NCBI GenBank assembly: GCA_002394205.1 | Contig: DGTC01000013.1 | Location: forward strand, 1-52,161 | DNA length: 52,161 nt | Origin: Lachnospira sp. UBA4346 | GTDB lineage: Bacteria; Bacillota; Clostridia; Lachnospirales; Lachnospiraceae | Reading direction: 5' to 3' | In this document: one piece after another, positions 16,129 through 25,521 of the stretch | How the letters are laid out: every line of letters starts with the position of its first letter | Position numbering within the stretch: position 1 is the stretch's first letter | Program-made: the position numbers and the translations under genes | Notes under the pieces: generated by a model | Databases searched by the model: none | What the model saw: only the letters and a program-made list of their open reading frames with translations | What the model was told of the DNA's origin: nothing

Positions 16129-17790
16129 TTATGCCTGCGCTGCAATTACATGTTCAATACGTTCACGCATCTGATCTTCTCCCATGATATGAACGATTGT
16201 CCAAAGGTCTGGTGTATTTGCTCTGCCAGTCACTGCAATACGAACAATTTCAGCAATATCAGATACATTTCCCTTGAAGTTTTCCGGATTAGCCTTGTAT
16301 GCCTTCATATCTGATGCAAAACCATGCTTATCTGCAATTTCCTTTAACTTGTTAAACCAAGCTGAATTATCATCTTCATGGTTGTATAATGTCAGATACT
16401 CATTCAATACAGTCTTCACAACTTCACTGTCCATACGGAATTCATCTTCCTGCTGTGTATTCATTTCGAAGAAATAGTGAATCAATTCAAATACCTGCTT
16501 CGCATACATAAAGTCTTTTCTTCTTCGCTTTGCACCAACACCCATATATAATCTCAAGATAGAAAGCATCTTTTCCTTATCCGCAAACCATACCTTTGCC
16601 TGCTCCGGTTCATTTTCAAGTGCCCAGTCATAAAGGAACTGATATACTTCTTCTTCTGAGAGCTTTGACAACTCATTTTTACAGATATTGTGTAACTTAT
16701 CCTTATCAAACAATGCACCTGACTGGCTCATCTTCTCTACAGAGAATGGGAATTCATTGATATTCTTATCTGGGAATTTTTCATGCCATTCTTCAAAATT
16801 AGAATTCAACAATGTAAGAAGATATACCTTCATACAATATGGATGATATCCGTCCTTACGATAATAATCTAATGACAATTCAGGGTCTTTTCTCTTCGAT
16901 AACTTTCTCTTACCGCCTGTTTCTTCATCAAACTTCATCAAATGTGCGGTATGTGCATACTTTGGCATCTTAAAGCCTAATACATGGAATAATTCATAAT
17001 GAATTGGAGCGGAAGCTAACCATTCTCCACCACGAATTACAACTGTTGTGCGCATCAAATGATCGTCAATTGCATGTGCAAAATGATATGTCGGAATACC
17101 ATCCTTCTTTAACAATACGATGTCGTGAATATTTTCAGGCAATTTAATTTCACCCTTAATAGCATCTTCAAAAATAATTTCCTTTTCAGGATCTCCCTGC
17201 GAACGAAGTCTTAATACATATGGCTTACCTGCCTTAATATTTTCTTCAATTTCTTCATAAGAAAGATTACGGCATACTGCATATTTACCATAATAACCTG
17301 TCAATTCCTTTGCAGCTTCCTGTTCTTCACGCACTTTATTTAATTCTTCTTCTGTACAGAAGCAAGGATATGCAAGACCTCTCTCAACAAGGCTCTTTGC
17401 ATATGCATGATAAATCTCCACACGCTGTCTCTGGAAATATGGACCATAGGCATTCTGTGGTGCATCCATATCAAATCCTGCGCCTTCATCAAATTCAATA
17501 TCAAAATAACGCAATACATTGATGATTGTCTCAACAGCACCATCTACCTTACGCTTCTCATCTGTATCTTCAATACGAAGGTAAAATACACCGCCGTTCT
17601 TGTGTGCAATTCTTTCATCTGCGAGCGCACTGTATAAGTTGCCAAGATGAATAAATCCGGTTGGACTCGGTGCCATTCTTGTGACTTCCGCCTTGTTTGG
17701 CAACTTTCTATATGGGAACTTCTCCTCATAATAATCCGGTGTATTTACAACATCGGGAAATAATAAATTTGCTAATTTTGTATTATCCAT
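16129..17790 (-). CDS. gltX: Glutamyl-tRNA synthetase
   Basis: Class I synthetase charging tRNA-Glu. 553 residues from the ATG at 17788-17790 (MDNTKLANLLFPDVV), chosen for GGAGG just upstream; an earlier in-frame ATG lacks one. HIGH-type motif in MAPSPTGFIHLGNLYSAL (about residues 40-57) and KMSKS-type motif GGKRKLSKRKDPELS (near residue 295). It is longer than the roughly 485-residue canonical GluRS, with insertions in the C-terminal anticodon-binding half, a form seen in Clostridia. It follows the RelA/SpoT-domain gene by 91 bases. Confidence 0.93.
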   Translation of the reverse strand: MDNTKLANLLFPDVVNTPDYYEEKFPYRKLPNKAEVTRMAPSPTGFIHLGNLYSALADERIAHKNGGVFYLRIEDTDEKRKVDGAVETIINVLRYFDIEFDEGAGFDMDAPQNAYGPYFQRQRVEIYHAYAKSLVERGLAYPCFCTEEELNKVREEQEAAKELTGYYGKYAVCRNLSYEEIEENIKAGKPYVLRLRSQGDPEKEIIFEDAIKGEIKLPENIHDIVLLKKDGIPTYHFAHAIDDHLMRTTVVIRGGEWLASAPIHYELFHVLGFKMPKYAHTAHLMKFDEETGGKRKLSKRKDPELSLDYYRKDGYHPYCMKVYLLTLLNSNFEEWHEKFPDKNINEFPFSVEKMSQSGALFDKDKLHNICKNELSKLSEEEVYQFLYDWALENEPEQAKVWFADKEKMLSILRLYMGVGAKRRRKDFMYAKQVFELIHYFFEMNTQQEDEFRMDSEVVKTVLNEYLTLYNHEDDNSAWFNKLKEIADKHGFASDMKAYKANPENFKGNVSDIAEIVRIAVTGRANTPDLWTIVHIMGEDQMRERIEHVIAAQA

Positions 17791-17881
17791 TGTATCCTCC
17801 AAGATTATTTTCAAAACTATTCTCTATGGTATTGCATTTTTAATAAAAACGCAAGAAAAACTTTATTATATACACATCATT

Positions 17882-19729
17882 CTAATGACACGCACAGCCT
17901 TCTACATTATTTTCACGAATTTGCGAAATTAACTGACGGCGATACGCACGACATCCATTCTCATTCCAATATTTTTTCTGCTCCAGTTTAATTACTTCAA
18001 ATGTCGTATCTAAAATATCTGATTTATAGCTTGTCATCGGTTCGTTTCCCGGATAAAACACAGTAATGGAATCTTTATACTGCTCCATATCCAAATGATT
18101 TTCCAATGCGAAACGCTTCTTTTCCTCTGGCGTATCTATCATATGAATATGTGCATAGTATCCTACTAAATACGCAAAATAATTGACATCAAAATGATCT
18201 GTCCATTCGGTATCCTCTGCCATAAATACAATAACAGGAAATGCCCTGTCTTTATGATGAATCAGTTCGTTCATTTCTGATATATTTGCGTGTGTAATAT
18301 GCTTGACTTCTTCCCGCATCCGCACAACATCGACAACACCAATATTATCTGCAATCTCACCATAAAAATTCGGTCTGGAAAATAATATATTTTCCGGATC
18401 TCGATACCGTTCCTTTGGCTCTGCATATGCATTACTTACCGTGAACTTCAAGCCATGTTCATCTAACTTAATCACTGCATTTGATATCCAGATACGGCTG
18501 GCAATCTTCGAATCAACATGTGAGGTTGTCTCTAAAAAATAACATTTTTCTTCATCATAATGCAATTCCACCATATACCCCGGCTGACTTGCAAAATATG
18601 GCGTAATCTCTTCTCCCATCGTTGGAAAAACTTCAATAAAACGAGAACGCACCCACGAATAAATATATCCTGCCGCCTTGCGAAACGCTTCCTGCACACT
18701 CAAATTCGATGTTTCAATATATGTATCTGCCTGAAATACTTTATACTCTCCAAGCAGTTTAAACGGCTCAAACTTTCTGCGTCTTCCATTTCCTTCCCGG
18801 TCATTTGTATATTCTTTGTCAATCTTTGCAAAGGCTTCCTTCAGACGTTCATCCTGTGGTCCTATCTGATTGACAACTCGAATAATATTATTAACCGTAA
18901 GGCCAATTCCTTTATCAGAAGTGTCTTTCCATAATTCACGAATTGCCAATTCTCTGTCAAATTTAAAAAATACTTTTGCAAGATTAATATCCGCATCTAA
19001 CACCTTACGAATCTCCGGGTGCATCTGTTCATTATCCAACTTTAAACGATAATGACACCGAACCATATCGCCCCATTTCTTATCTTTATAATGCTGATGT
19101 CCTAAATCTTCTAGTAATTTAACAATCGAATCATCGCACAATTCCAACGTTGCAAGAATACTGTTCATCTTTCTTGCAAGAGCTTCATTTCCAATACCAA
19201 ATGCAGAACCTTTGTAGCGCAAATCATGTTCTATTTCATGCCACCCTTCAAATGAGTTGGTACGAACCTGTACTTCAAACGTATCATCTACGTAATCAGC
19301 CAGCACCGGATTCATAATTGCTTTACTCAAATAACTCGGCAGTTTAAAGATTCCATTTACCTTCATCGCCTTAAATTCATATTCGTTATTCTCTGTCGTA
19401 ACCCATTCTCCCGGCTCAACAAATAACGTATCTAGAAGATTTCTGCAAATATCTACATCATCCGTAAAATACAGCATAATACGAATTCCTATCAAATCCT
19501 GCATTTTCTTGTCTTCGTTTTCGGTACCCGGCCTGCGATAATCCTTATAAATCAATTTATCTACCATCGAATCGACAGCTTTCACACGATATGCAATTCT
19601 ATAATAAAACCCTGCTTTTTTGAGTTTTTCTTCGATAATTGTCAAAAGGTCAACTTTTACTATCTCCGGTACAACAATCTTTTCTACATTTTCTTTGCAA
19701 AAAAGTTCGTTTATTTTATTTTCATTCAT
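17882..19729 (-). CDS. RelA/SpoT nucleotidyltransferase-domain protein with large unassigned C-terminus
   Basis: 615 residues. Residues about 40-180 carry (p)ppGpp-synthetase hallmarks: R48-x-K50-x3-S54, D78-L-I-G-I-R83, the catalytic-glutamate strand E152-x-Q154-x-R156, and EHDLRYK (H168-K173). The guanine-binding YxSxH loop is only partly kept (Y133-L-S135-K-A137, His replaced). There is no HD hydrolase, TGS or ACT domain. Residues 230-615 do not match any domain I recognise; they contain a cysteine/histidine-bearing C-terminus (GCACH) and a segment (PVIVFMAEDTEW, then VNYFAYLVGYYAHIHMID) that looks like a conserved core. It could be an alarmone synthetase with a sensor, or a toxic relative that modifies another substrate. 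Between the HD-GYP gene and gltX. Confidence 0.78.
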   Translation of the reverse strand: MNENKINELFCKENVEKIVVPEIVKVDLLTIIEEKLKKAGFYYRIAYRVKAVDSMVDKLIYKDYRRPGTENEDKKMQDLIGIRIMLYFTDDVDICRNLLDTLFVEPGEWVTTENNEYEFKAMKVNGIFKLPSYLSKAIMNPVLADYVDDTFEVQVRTNSFEGWHEIEHDLRYKGSAFGIGNEALARKMNSILATLELCDDSIVKLLEDLGHQHYKDKKWGDMVRCHYRLKLDNEQMHPEIRKVLDADINLAKVFFKFDRELAIRELWKDTSDKGIGLTVNNIIRVVNQIGPQDERLKEAFAKIDKEYTNDREGNGRRRKFEPFKLLGEYKVFQADTYIETSNLSVQEAFRKAAGYIYSWVRSRFIEVFPTMGEEITPYFASQPGYMVELHYDEEKCYFLETTSHVDSKIASRIWISNAVIKLDEHGLKFTVSNAYAEPKERYRDPENILFSRPNFYGEIADNIGVVDVVRMREEVKHITHANISEMNELIHHKDRAFPVIVFMAEDTEWTDHFDVNYFAYLVGYYAHIHMIDTPEEKKRFALENHLDMEQYKDSITVFYPGNEPMTSYKSDILDTTFEVIKLEQKKYWNENGCRAYRRQLISQIRENNVEGCACH

Positions 19730-19791
19730 AAAATCCCAACCCCTTTGTCACATTATACATTTATGTCTATTACATTTTATTATAACACAAA

Positions 19792-19831
19792 AATGCTTTT
19801 GCTACATCATTTTTAATGTAACAAAAGCATT
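19792..19831 (-). terminator. Terminator after the HD-GYP gene
   Basis: Perfect AATGCTTTTG (19792-19801) / CAAAAGCATT (19822-19831), extended internally by TACAT/ATGTA. TTTTG follows on the minus strand. Lies 20 bases after the HD-GYP stop codon, so the RelA/SpoT-domain gene probably has its own promoter. Confidence 0.65.
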
Positions 19832-19850
19832 ATTTTATCTTTTATAATAT

Positions 19851-20873
19851 CTAACGTACAATAACCTTTTTTGAGGGAACAATTGTAAGACTTCTATTCT
19901 GTGTTAAATCACTCATATCAATTTCTTCATTGTTCTCAAAACGTATAACCGGTCTTAATGTATTCTTCGTGTTTCTTACTACAATTGCATCCAAATGATT
20001 TGACAACAAGACCCGAATTCCTCTCGGATAAATTGGAACAGCTAATAAAAATGCTTCTACAACCTCTTTATTAAACATCGTTCCACAACTTCCCATCAGA
20101 TATTCTGCTGCTTCGCTTCTTGCATAAGCAGGCTTATATGTTCGTTTTGATGTCAAGGCATCAAATACATCTGCAACATGGATAATCTTTGCATACAAAT
20201 GTATCTGTCCGGACTTGTATCCATTCGGATATCCTGAGCCATCTTCATTCTCATGATGCATTAAAATCGCTGATTTTACCGTGGCAGATATATCCAGACG
20301 ATCTTTTATGATTTCATATCCCAATGTACTGTGTCTTTGTACAATTGTGTATTCTTCATTTGTCAATCGTCCCGGTTTATTCAGTACATCGTTATCAATC
20401 AGAACTTTTCCGACATCATGCAAAATTGCCGCAATGCACAAATCCTGTAAGTTTCCTTTGGTAAGTCCCATCTTCATCCCAACAAGTGTTGATATAATTG
20501 CCACATTTACAGAATGTTGATATGTATAATTATCATAAGACTTCAAATCCATTAAATCCAAACTTACTACAGAACTGCTAAGAATCTGCTCAATCATTTT
20601 CTTAGCAATGTCAAGCGTCTCATCAATATTGTTATTACGCAAGGCAGCAATTCCCGCATTACGCAATTCAGGAGAGATAACATCCTCGATTTCAATATCT
20701 TTTGACCATTCATCTTCTATATAAAAGCCGGGCATGCCTCGTCTCATCAACCGCTCTATATAATCCGCAGTCACTACACTGCCCTTGCTAAGCAAGACTT
20801 TTCCAATATTATCAAAAATCGGCTTTGCAGCAATCATTCCAGCTTGCGCCTCTTCTATCTGCACATATCGCAT
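19851..20873 (-). CDS. HD-GYP domain cyclic-di-GMP phosphodiesterase
   Basis: 340 residues from the ATG at 20871-20873 (MRYVQIEEAQAGMIAAKPI), selected for GGAGG seven bases upstream. An N-terminal region of about 100 residues (KVLLSKGSVVTADYIERLMR) is typical of HD-GYP proteins. The HD domain has LHDVGKVLIDNDVLNKPGRL (HD pair) and the GYP part has LMHHENEDGSGYPNG (HHE-x2-DGSGYP), with all metal and substrate residues intact. It hydrolyses c-di-GMP in the cytoplasm. A diguanylate cyclase gene is 6 kb away in this window. Confidence 0.93.
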   Translation of the reverse strand: MRYVQIEEAQAGMIAAKPIFDNIGKVLLSKGSVVTADYIERLMRRGMPGFYIEDEWSKDIEIEDVISPELRNAGIAALRNNNIDETLDIAKKMIEQILSSSVVSLDLMDLKSYDNYTYQHSVNVAIISTLVGMKMGLTKGNLQDLCIAAILHDVGKVLIDNDVLNKPGRLTNEEYTIVQRHSTLGYEIIKDRLDISATVKSAILMHHENEDGSGYPNGYKSGQIHLYAKIIHVADVFDALTSKRTYKPAYARSEAAEYLMGSCGTMFNKEVVEAFLLAVPIYPRGIRVLLSNHLDAIVVRNTKNTLRPVIRFENNEEIDMSDLTQNRSLTIVPSKKVIVR

Positions 20874-21084
20874 GAATATCCTCCAGCACACATTTCAACT
20901 TTTATCGTATTCCATGTAAAGTAAAAGTATCTGCATACTTTTTTATTGATTCCATTCTTGCAAATATAGCTCCAGTTAGTACTTATGAACCAAATCTTTT
21001 ACCAAAGGATTATAGCCTTTTTCGACATAAGCTGTCAATGATTTTATATTTTTTTATAAAATGCATTTGAACCTTGTAAATTTT

Positions 21085-22797
21085 TTATATATTATACTTT
21101 TCATACGCCTCATAAGATACATGTAATAATTCATGCGACTTATGTGAAAGCGGCTGTCCTAAATAGTCTTTATAGCACTGAATAATTTCTGGATTCTCAT
21201 GAGAATATCTCAAATTATTATGCTGATCCAAGCCATATAATACATTTGCACGTTCCTGAATGTGGGTACCCTCTTCATGGATTGGCTGTCCGCCGCCATT
21301 AATACATCCACCCGGACATGCCATAATTTCTACAAAATCATACACAACCTGTCCTGAACGAATCGCCTCGATTAATTTTCTTGTATTAGAAAGTCCGCTT
21401 GCTACGGCAACCTTTACTTCCTGACCTGCCAGTTCAAAGCTGGCTTCCTTCCAGCCATCCATACCTCGAACTGCCTTAAATGCATCCGGCTGTGGATTTT
21501 CGTTATTTACAAGATAATATGCACTACGAAGGGCTGCTTCCATAACACCGCCGGTCACACCAAAAATCACACCGGCTCCAGTTCCTGCTCCTAACGGTGC
21601 ATCAAACGGAACTTCATCTAATGCAGCAGGATTGATATAGTATGCACGGAACAGTCTCTGTAATTCTCTGGTTGTAAGAACAACATCGACATCCTTGCCG
21701 CCATCCCATGTACATTCATCTTTCTTTGATACACATGGCATAATAGAAATACAGAAAATCTTTTCCGGTGGAACGCCTAACAATTCTGCATAGTAAGACT
21801 TTGTAATTGCACCAAACATCTGCTGCGGAGACTTTGCAGTAGAAAGTCTTGTTACCATATCCGGATACTGACTCTTTAAGAATTTTACCCAACCCGGACA
21901 GCAGGATGTAAACATTGGCTTTTTAGACGCTTTAATTTCCGGAAGACGCTTTAACAATTCACTGCCTTCTTCCATAATTGTTAAATCTGCTGAAAATACG
22001 GTATCAAATACATAATCAAAACCAATCTTCTTTAAACCACCAACCAAACGGTTTGCTGTTGCAAATTCCTTAGAAAGTCCAAAATTCTCACCCCATGCAG
22101 CACGCACTGCCGGTGCTACCTGAACAACTGTAATCAAATCGTCATTTTCAAGTGCATCAAGTGCAATACCAACATCATCACGTTCACGAAGTGCACCAAC
22201 CGGACAATGTGTAATACACTGACCACAAAGTGTACAGTCTGATTCTGTAAGTTTCTTGCCATTTGAGACATTAATTGTTGTTCTTGCACCTGTATTGACA
22301 ACATCCCAAATATGCATCTTCTGAACTTTATCACACACCTGAACACAACGCATACATTTGATACATTTTTCACTCTCGCGAATCATCGGGAATGTCTTAT
22401 CAAAATCATAATGCTCCGGCTGAATATCATATGGCATATCTGAAATATTCAAATCATTTGCTACCGTCTGCAATGTACAATTTCCACTTCGCACACAAGA
22501 TGCACAACGATAATCATGCTGTGAAAGAATTAACTTTACATTCGTTTTTCTTGTCTGTCTTGCCTTACGGCTGTTCGTATGGACTACCATGCCTTCCTTG
22601 ACTGTATTGTTACAAGAAATTACACAACGGTCTTCTCCTTCTACCTCAACAACACAGACACGACATGCACCAATTTCATTAATTTCCTTGAGATAACAGA
22701 GTGTCGGGATATCAAATCCCGCCATTCTTGCAGCTGCAAGAATCGTTGTTCCTTCTTCTACCTGTATATCTTTTCCATTGATTCTTACATTTACCAT
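21085..22797 (-). CDS. hydA: [FeFe] hydrogenase, group A (HydA)
   Basis: Catalyses 2H+ + 2e- to H2 in fermentation. 570 residues: N-terminal 2Fe-2S ferredoxin domain (CYLKEINEIGACRVC), His-Cys cluster (HDYRCASCVRSGNC), two 4Fe-4S motifs (CIKCMRCVQVC, CTLCGQCITHC), then the H-cluster domain with all three signatures: FTSCCPGW near residue 297, MPCVSKKDE near 353 and ACPGGCINGGGQP near 494. All ligand cysteines are present, so it should be active. The start overlaps the end of the upstream flavoprotein by 7 bases. Expected partners are the maturases HydE/F/G, not in this window. Confidence 0.96.
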   Translation of the reverse strand: MVNVRINGKDIQVEEGTTILAAARMAGFDIPTLCYLKEINEIGACRVCVVEVEGEDRCVISCNNTVKEGMVVHTNSRKARQTRKTNVKLILSQHDYRCASCVRSGNCTLQTVANDLNISDMPYDIQPEHYDFDKTFPMIRESEKCIKCMRCVQVCDKVQKMHIWDVVNTGARTTINVSNGKKLTESDCTLCGQCITHCPVGALRERDDVGIALDALENDDLITVVQVAPAVRAAWGENFGLSKEFATANRLVGGLKKIGFDYVFDTVFSADLTIMEEGSELLKRLPEIKASKKPMFTSCCPGWVKFLKSQYPDMVTRLSTAKSPQQMFGAITKSYYAELLGVPPEKIFCISIMPCVSKKDECTWDGGKDVDVVLTTRELQRLFRAYYINPAALDEVPFDAPLGAGTGAGVIFGVTGGVMEAALRSAYYLVNNENPQPDAFKAVRGMDGWKEASFELAGQEVKVAVASGLSNTRKLIEAIRSGQVVYDFVEIMACPGGCINGGGQPIHEEGTHIQERANVLYGLDQHNNLRYSHENPEIIQCYKDYLGQPLSHKSHELLHVSYEAYEKYNI

Positions 22798-24626
22798 TTC
22801 TCTATTCTTCCTCCTCTGAATACGCCAAATCCATAATGGTCACAGCGTAAACAACGCGATGCTTCCTGACATCCTTCTTCACATGTCATCCCTAATTCTA
22901 CCGGTTCAAAATCTTTCTTTCTCTCCATCGCATCACGCTCAAGCAATTCAACACGTCCACAAGGAACTTTATCTTCAAATCCTGCTTCAGGAATTTCAAC
23001 ATCACAAGTAATTTCATGATTGTATCCTAAATATTCATCAATATTTGCAGCTGCTACTTTACCTGCTGCAATTGCACGAATAACAGTTGCCGGACCTGTT
23101 ACACAGTCACCACCTGCAAAAATTCCTTTGTGATCCTTAATTTCACTAGAATCCAATGCCTCAATAACGCCATGTGTAATCTTAACACCGAATTCTTCAA
23201 AGGCTCTTGATTCAATACCCTGTCCAACTGCTACGATAATCTTATCGCAAGGAATTAACTGTTCTTCCATGGATGCATTAATTGGTGCCGGTCTTCCACG
23301 CTTTACTGTACTAATCATCTGTGGCTGTACCCAAAGTCCTGTTACGTTATTATTTTCATCCATTTCAATACGCTTCGGTGCCATTAACTCAACAACACCA
23401 CAGCCTTCTGCTTCTGCACCTTCAATTTCTGTGTGAAGTGCTGTCATATCAGCCTTTCTACGTCTGTAAATGATATTGACACTCTCTGCACCAAGTCTCA
23501 TAGATGAACGGGCAACGTCCATTGCAACATTACCACCACCAACAACAAGAATTTTCTTACCTGAGTAATCCGGCATCTCATCATCACCGATGGCACGAAG
23601 CATCTCAACAGCAGATAAGACACCATTGGCAACTTCTTCATTTTCAAGACCAATCTTCTTATCTGTATGTGCACCAATAGAAATATAAACTGCATCAAAC
23701 TGCTCTTTAATTTCTTTTAAGGAAATATCTGTACCAACACTTACTTCTGTATGTACCTCAATTCCGGCTGAAAGAATCGCTTCAATATCCTGATCAAGAC
23801 GCTTTCTTTCCAAACGGTAATTCGGAATACCATAGTGCAGCATACCGCCTAACTTCTTACGCTGTTCATAAATCGTAACACTGTGTCCCATAAGTGACAG
23901 ATAATAAGCTGCACTTAATCCACCCGGTCCACCACCTAATACAGCGACCTTCTTGCCTGTCTTTGGTGCACATTCCGGAATTGGAACAATACCTGCATTA
24001 TCGACAGCCATACGCTTGAGGCCACGAATATTTACCGGATCATCAATCATTGTACGCTTACAACGATTTTCGCATGGATGCTCACAAATAAATGCACAGA
24101 CTGTCGGCATCGGGTTATCCTTACGAATCAGACGAATCGCATCTGCATAACGCTTTTCTTTCACAAGTGCAATATATCCCGGAATATCCACTTCTGCCGG
24201 ACATAAATTAACACATGGTACCGGCTGGTCACTGTTACAGGTACATCTGTGTTCATTGATGTGTGCAAGAAAATCATCCATACATCCATCTAAACACTTT
24301 AAAACCATACGAGCTGCTTCATAACCGATTGCACAGTCAGCAGACGCATAAATTCCTTCTGCTGTTGTACGAATAATTTCAATTGTTTCTAAGGTTGCAT
24401 CACCATTTAAAACGGCATCAAACATCTGTGATAACTGGTTCAACCCAATTCGGCATGGAACACATTTACCACATGACTGTGCAAGGCACATCTTTATAAA
24501 AGAGCAGGTTAAATCTACAGGACATAATCCCGGAGGGCTGGCTGCAATTCTACGCTCTAAATCTTTGTAAAGAGATTCCATTGTAAGCTGCTTCTTATCA
24601 GCAGTTATTATTGTTAATCTACTCAC
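22791..24626 (-). CDS. FAD/NAD(P)-dependent electron-transfer subunit (NuoF-C/GltD-like)
   Basis: Partner of HydA, 611 residues from a GTG at 24624-24626 (MSRLTIITADKKQL) behind AGGAGA; an ATG eight codons upstream is possible but has a weaker site. Residues 51-61 (SCGKCVPCRIG) form the 4Fe-4S motif of the NuoF C-terminal domain. Then comes a cysteine-rich Fer4 domain (NLCPAEVD; CAFICEHPCENRC), an FAD fold (VLGGGPGGLSAAYYL), an NAD(P) fold (ILVVGGGNVAMDVARS) and GGDCVTGPATVIRAIAAG, as in GltD, NfnB and dihydropyrimidine dehydrogenase. The NuoF FMN/NADH domain is missing. It likely connects NAD(P)H or ferredoxin to the hydrogenase; the exact couple is unknown. Confidence 0.9.
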   Translation of the reverse strand: MSRLTIITADKKQLTMESLYKDLERRIAASPPGLCPVDLTCSFIKMCLAQSCGKCVPCRIGLNQLSQMFDAVLNGDATLETIEIIRTTAEGIYASADCAIGYEAARMVLKCLDGCMDDFLAHINEHRCTCNSDQPVPCVNLCPAEVDIPGYIALVKEKRYADAIRLIRKDNPMPTVCAFICEHPCENRCKRTMIDDPVNIRGLKRMAVDNAGIVPIPECAPKTGKKVAVLGGGPGGLSAAYYLSLMGHSVTIYEQRKKLGGMLHYGIPNYRLERKRLDQDIEAILSAGIEVHTEVSVGTDISLKEIKEQFDAVYISIGAHTDKKIGLENEEVANGVLSAVEMLRAIGDDEMPDYSGKKILVVGGGNVAMDVARSSMRLGAESVNIIYRRRKADMTALHTEIEGAEAEGCGVVELMAPKRIEMDENNNVTGLWVQPQMISTVKRGRPAPINASMEEQLIPCDKIIVAVGQGIESRAFEEFGVKITHGVIEALDSSEIKDHKGIFAGGDCVTGPATVIRAIAAGKVAAANIDEYLGYNHEITCDVEIPEAGFEDKVPCGRVELLERDAMERKKDFEPVELGMTCEEGCQEASRCLRCDHYGFGVFRGGRIEKW

Positions 24627-24770
24627 GTCTGTTCTCCTAATCTTTTTCATTTTCCTGTTACTTATATTCTTTGAATTTCTATGCCTTCCCACACGGCAAT
24701 CACATATTGCATTTCATAATACAAAAGCTCAACTGAGAAAAATCCGCACTAAAATTCACGTAACGGCAAT

Positions 24771-24799
24771 ATTTTATCACATTACATCAGTAAAGGCAA
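24771..24799 (-). promoter_or_regulatory. Promoter of the hydrogenase operon
   Basis: Minus strand TTGCCT (24794-24799), 17-base spacer, TAAAAT (24771-24776), about 145 bases upstream of the flavoprotein start. No Rex-type TTGTTAA palindrome is evident next to it. Confidence 0.5.
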
Positions 24800-24804
24800 T
24801 TTTG

Positions 24805-25521
24805 TTATCTTTTAAACAAAGTTCTGCAAAGATAGATAAATCCTGCAATTGTGGCAACACATAAACAAATCCATAAAAAAATATCTTTAGAATCTCCTGT
24901 TAAAACTGTAACAATAGAAGTACTTGGACGTTCTTTTTTTACTGCACGTACATAAAAGCGAATTTTCCCATGCCGCTCCTGATACGAATTATCCATAGTC
25001 TTTCCATCGAACTGTAACTGTATTTGCACTGACACTTCCTCATTCTTCTTTAATGTTGCAAGTTCGATATTCGGCGCAAAATCCCCCTGTTTATCAATCT
25101 GTTTTTCATAAAACGGTTTTTCCTCGTTTTGTCTGTACAGCAAGATTTTATAAACTGCATTTTGCGTTGTGTCTGGCTGTGCCGCAATATTTTCCAATAA
25201 TTCAGCAGATAGGTAAAATGTCACCGCATTTTTAGATGTATTTTGGATATGTATATTTCCGTTTCGTATTTCTCCCGGTTCCATATCCTGAAAATCAAGA
25301 TCGGATTCTATTGTTGAAAACTGCTGTGCATTTTCATCTAGCTGAATCTGTGTCTCTGCTGCATATACCGTGTTTTGTAACCCACACTTTTGCACCAAAT
25401 CACCTATGGGATACATATCATACAACATTTCCATAAGTACAAGCAATAACAGACATTTTATCCTGCATGTTCTTAGCTTTCTTTTTAACACCACATGATT
25501 TCTACAACAATTATTGTGCAT
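24805..25521 (-). CDS. Secreted protein with C-terminal membrane anchor
   Basis: 238 residues. Hydrophobic signal segment at about residues 22-35 (KCLLLLVLMEML), export site near YAAET (about residue 55), an extracellular beta-rich domain (DMEPGEIRNGNIHIQNTS; VSVQIQLQFDGK), and a C-terminal TGDSKDIFLWICLCVATIAG membrane helix with a basic end (RTLFKR). The TGD before the helix resembles a degenerate sorting signal, but there is no LPXTG. It overlaps the upstream TasA-like gene by 11 bases, implying coupled translation and probably a joint surface function. Family not firmly recognised. Confidence 0.72.
   Translation of the reverse strand: MHNNCCRNHVVLKRKLRTCRIKCLLLLVLMEMLYDMYPIGDLVQKCGLQNTVYAAETQIQLDENAQQFSTIESDLDFQDMEPGEIRNGNIHIQNTSKNAVTFYLSAELLENIAAQPDTTQNAVYKILLYRQNEEKPFYEKQIDKQGDFAPNIELATLKKNEEVSVQIQLQFDGKTMDNSYQERHGKIRFYVRAVKKERPSTSIVTVLTGDSKDIFLWICLCVATIAGFIYLCRTLFKR

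Noticed and set aside
20923..20942. AAAAGTAT-CTGC-ATACTTTT hairpin after the hydrogenase operon
   Set aside because: 8-bp AT-rich stem with no clear T-run on the minus strand; too weak to call a terminator.
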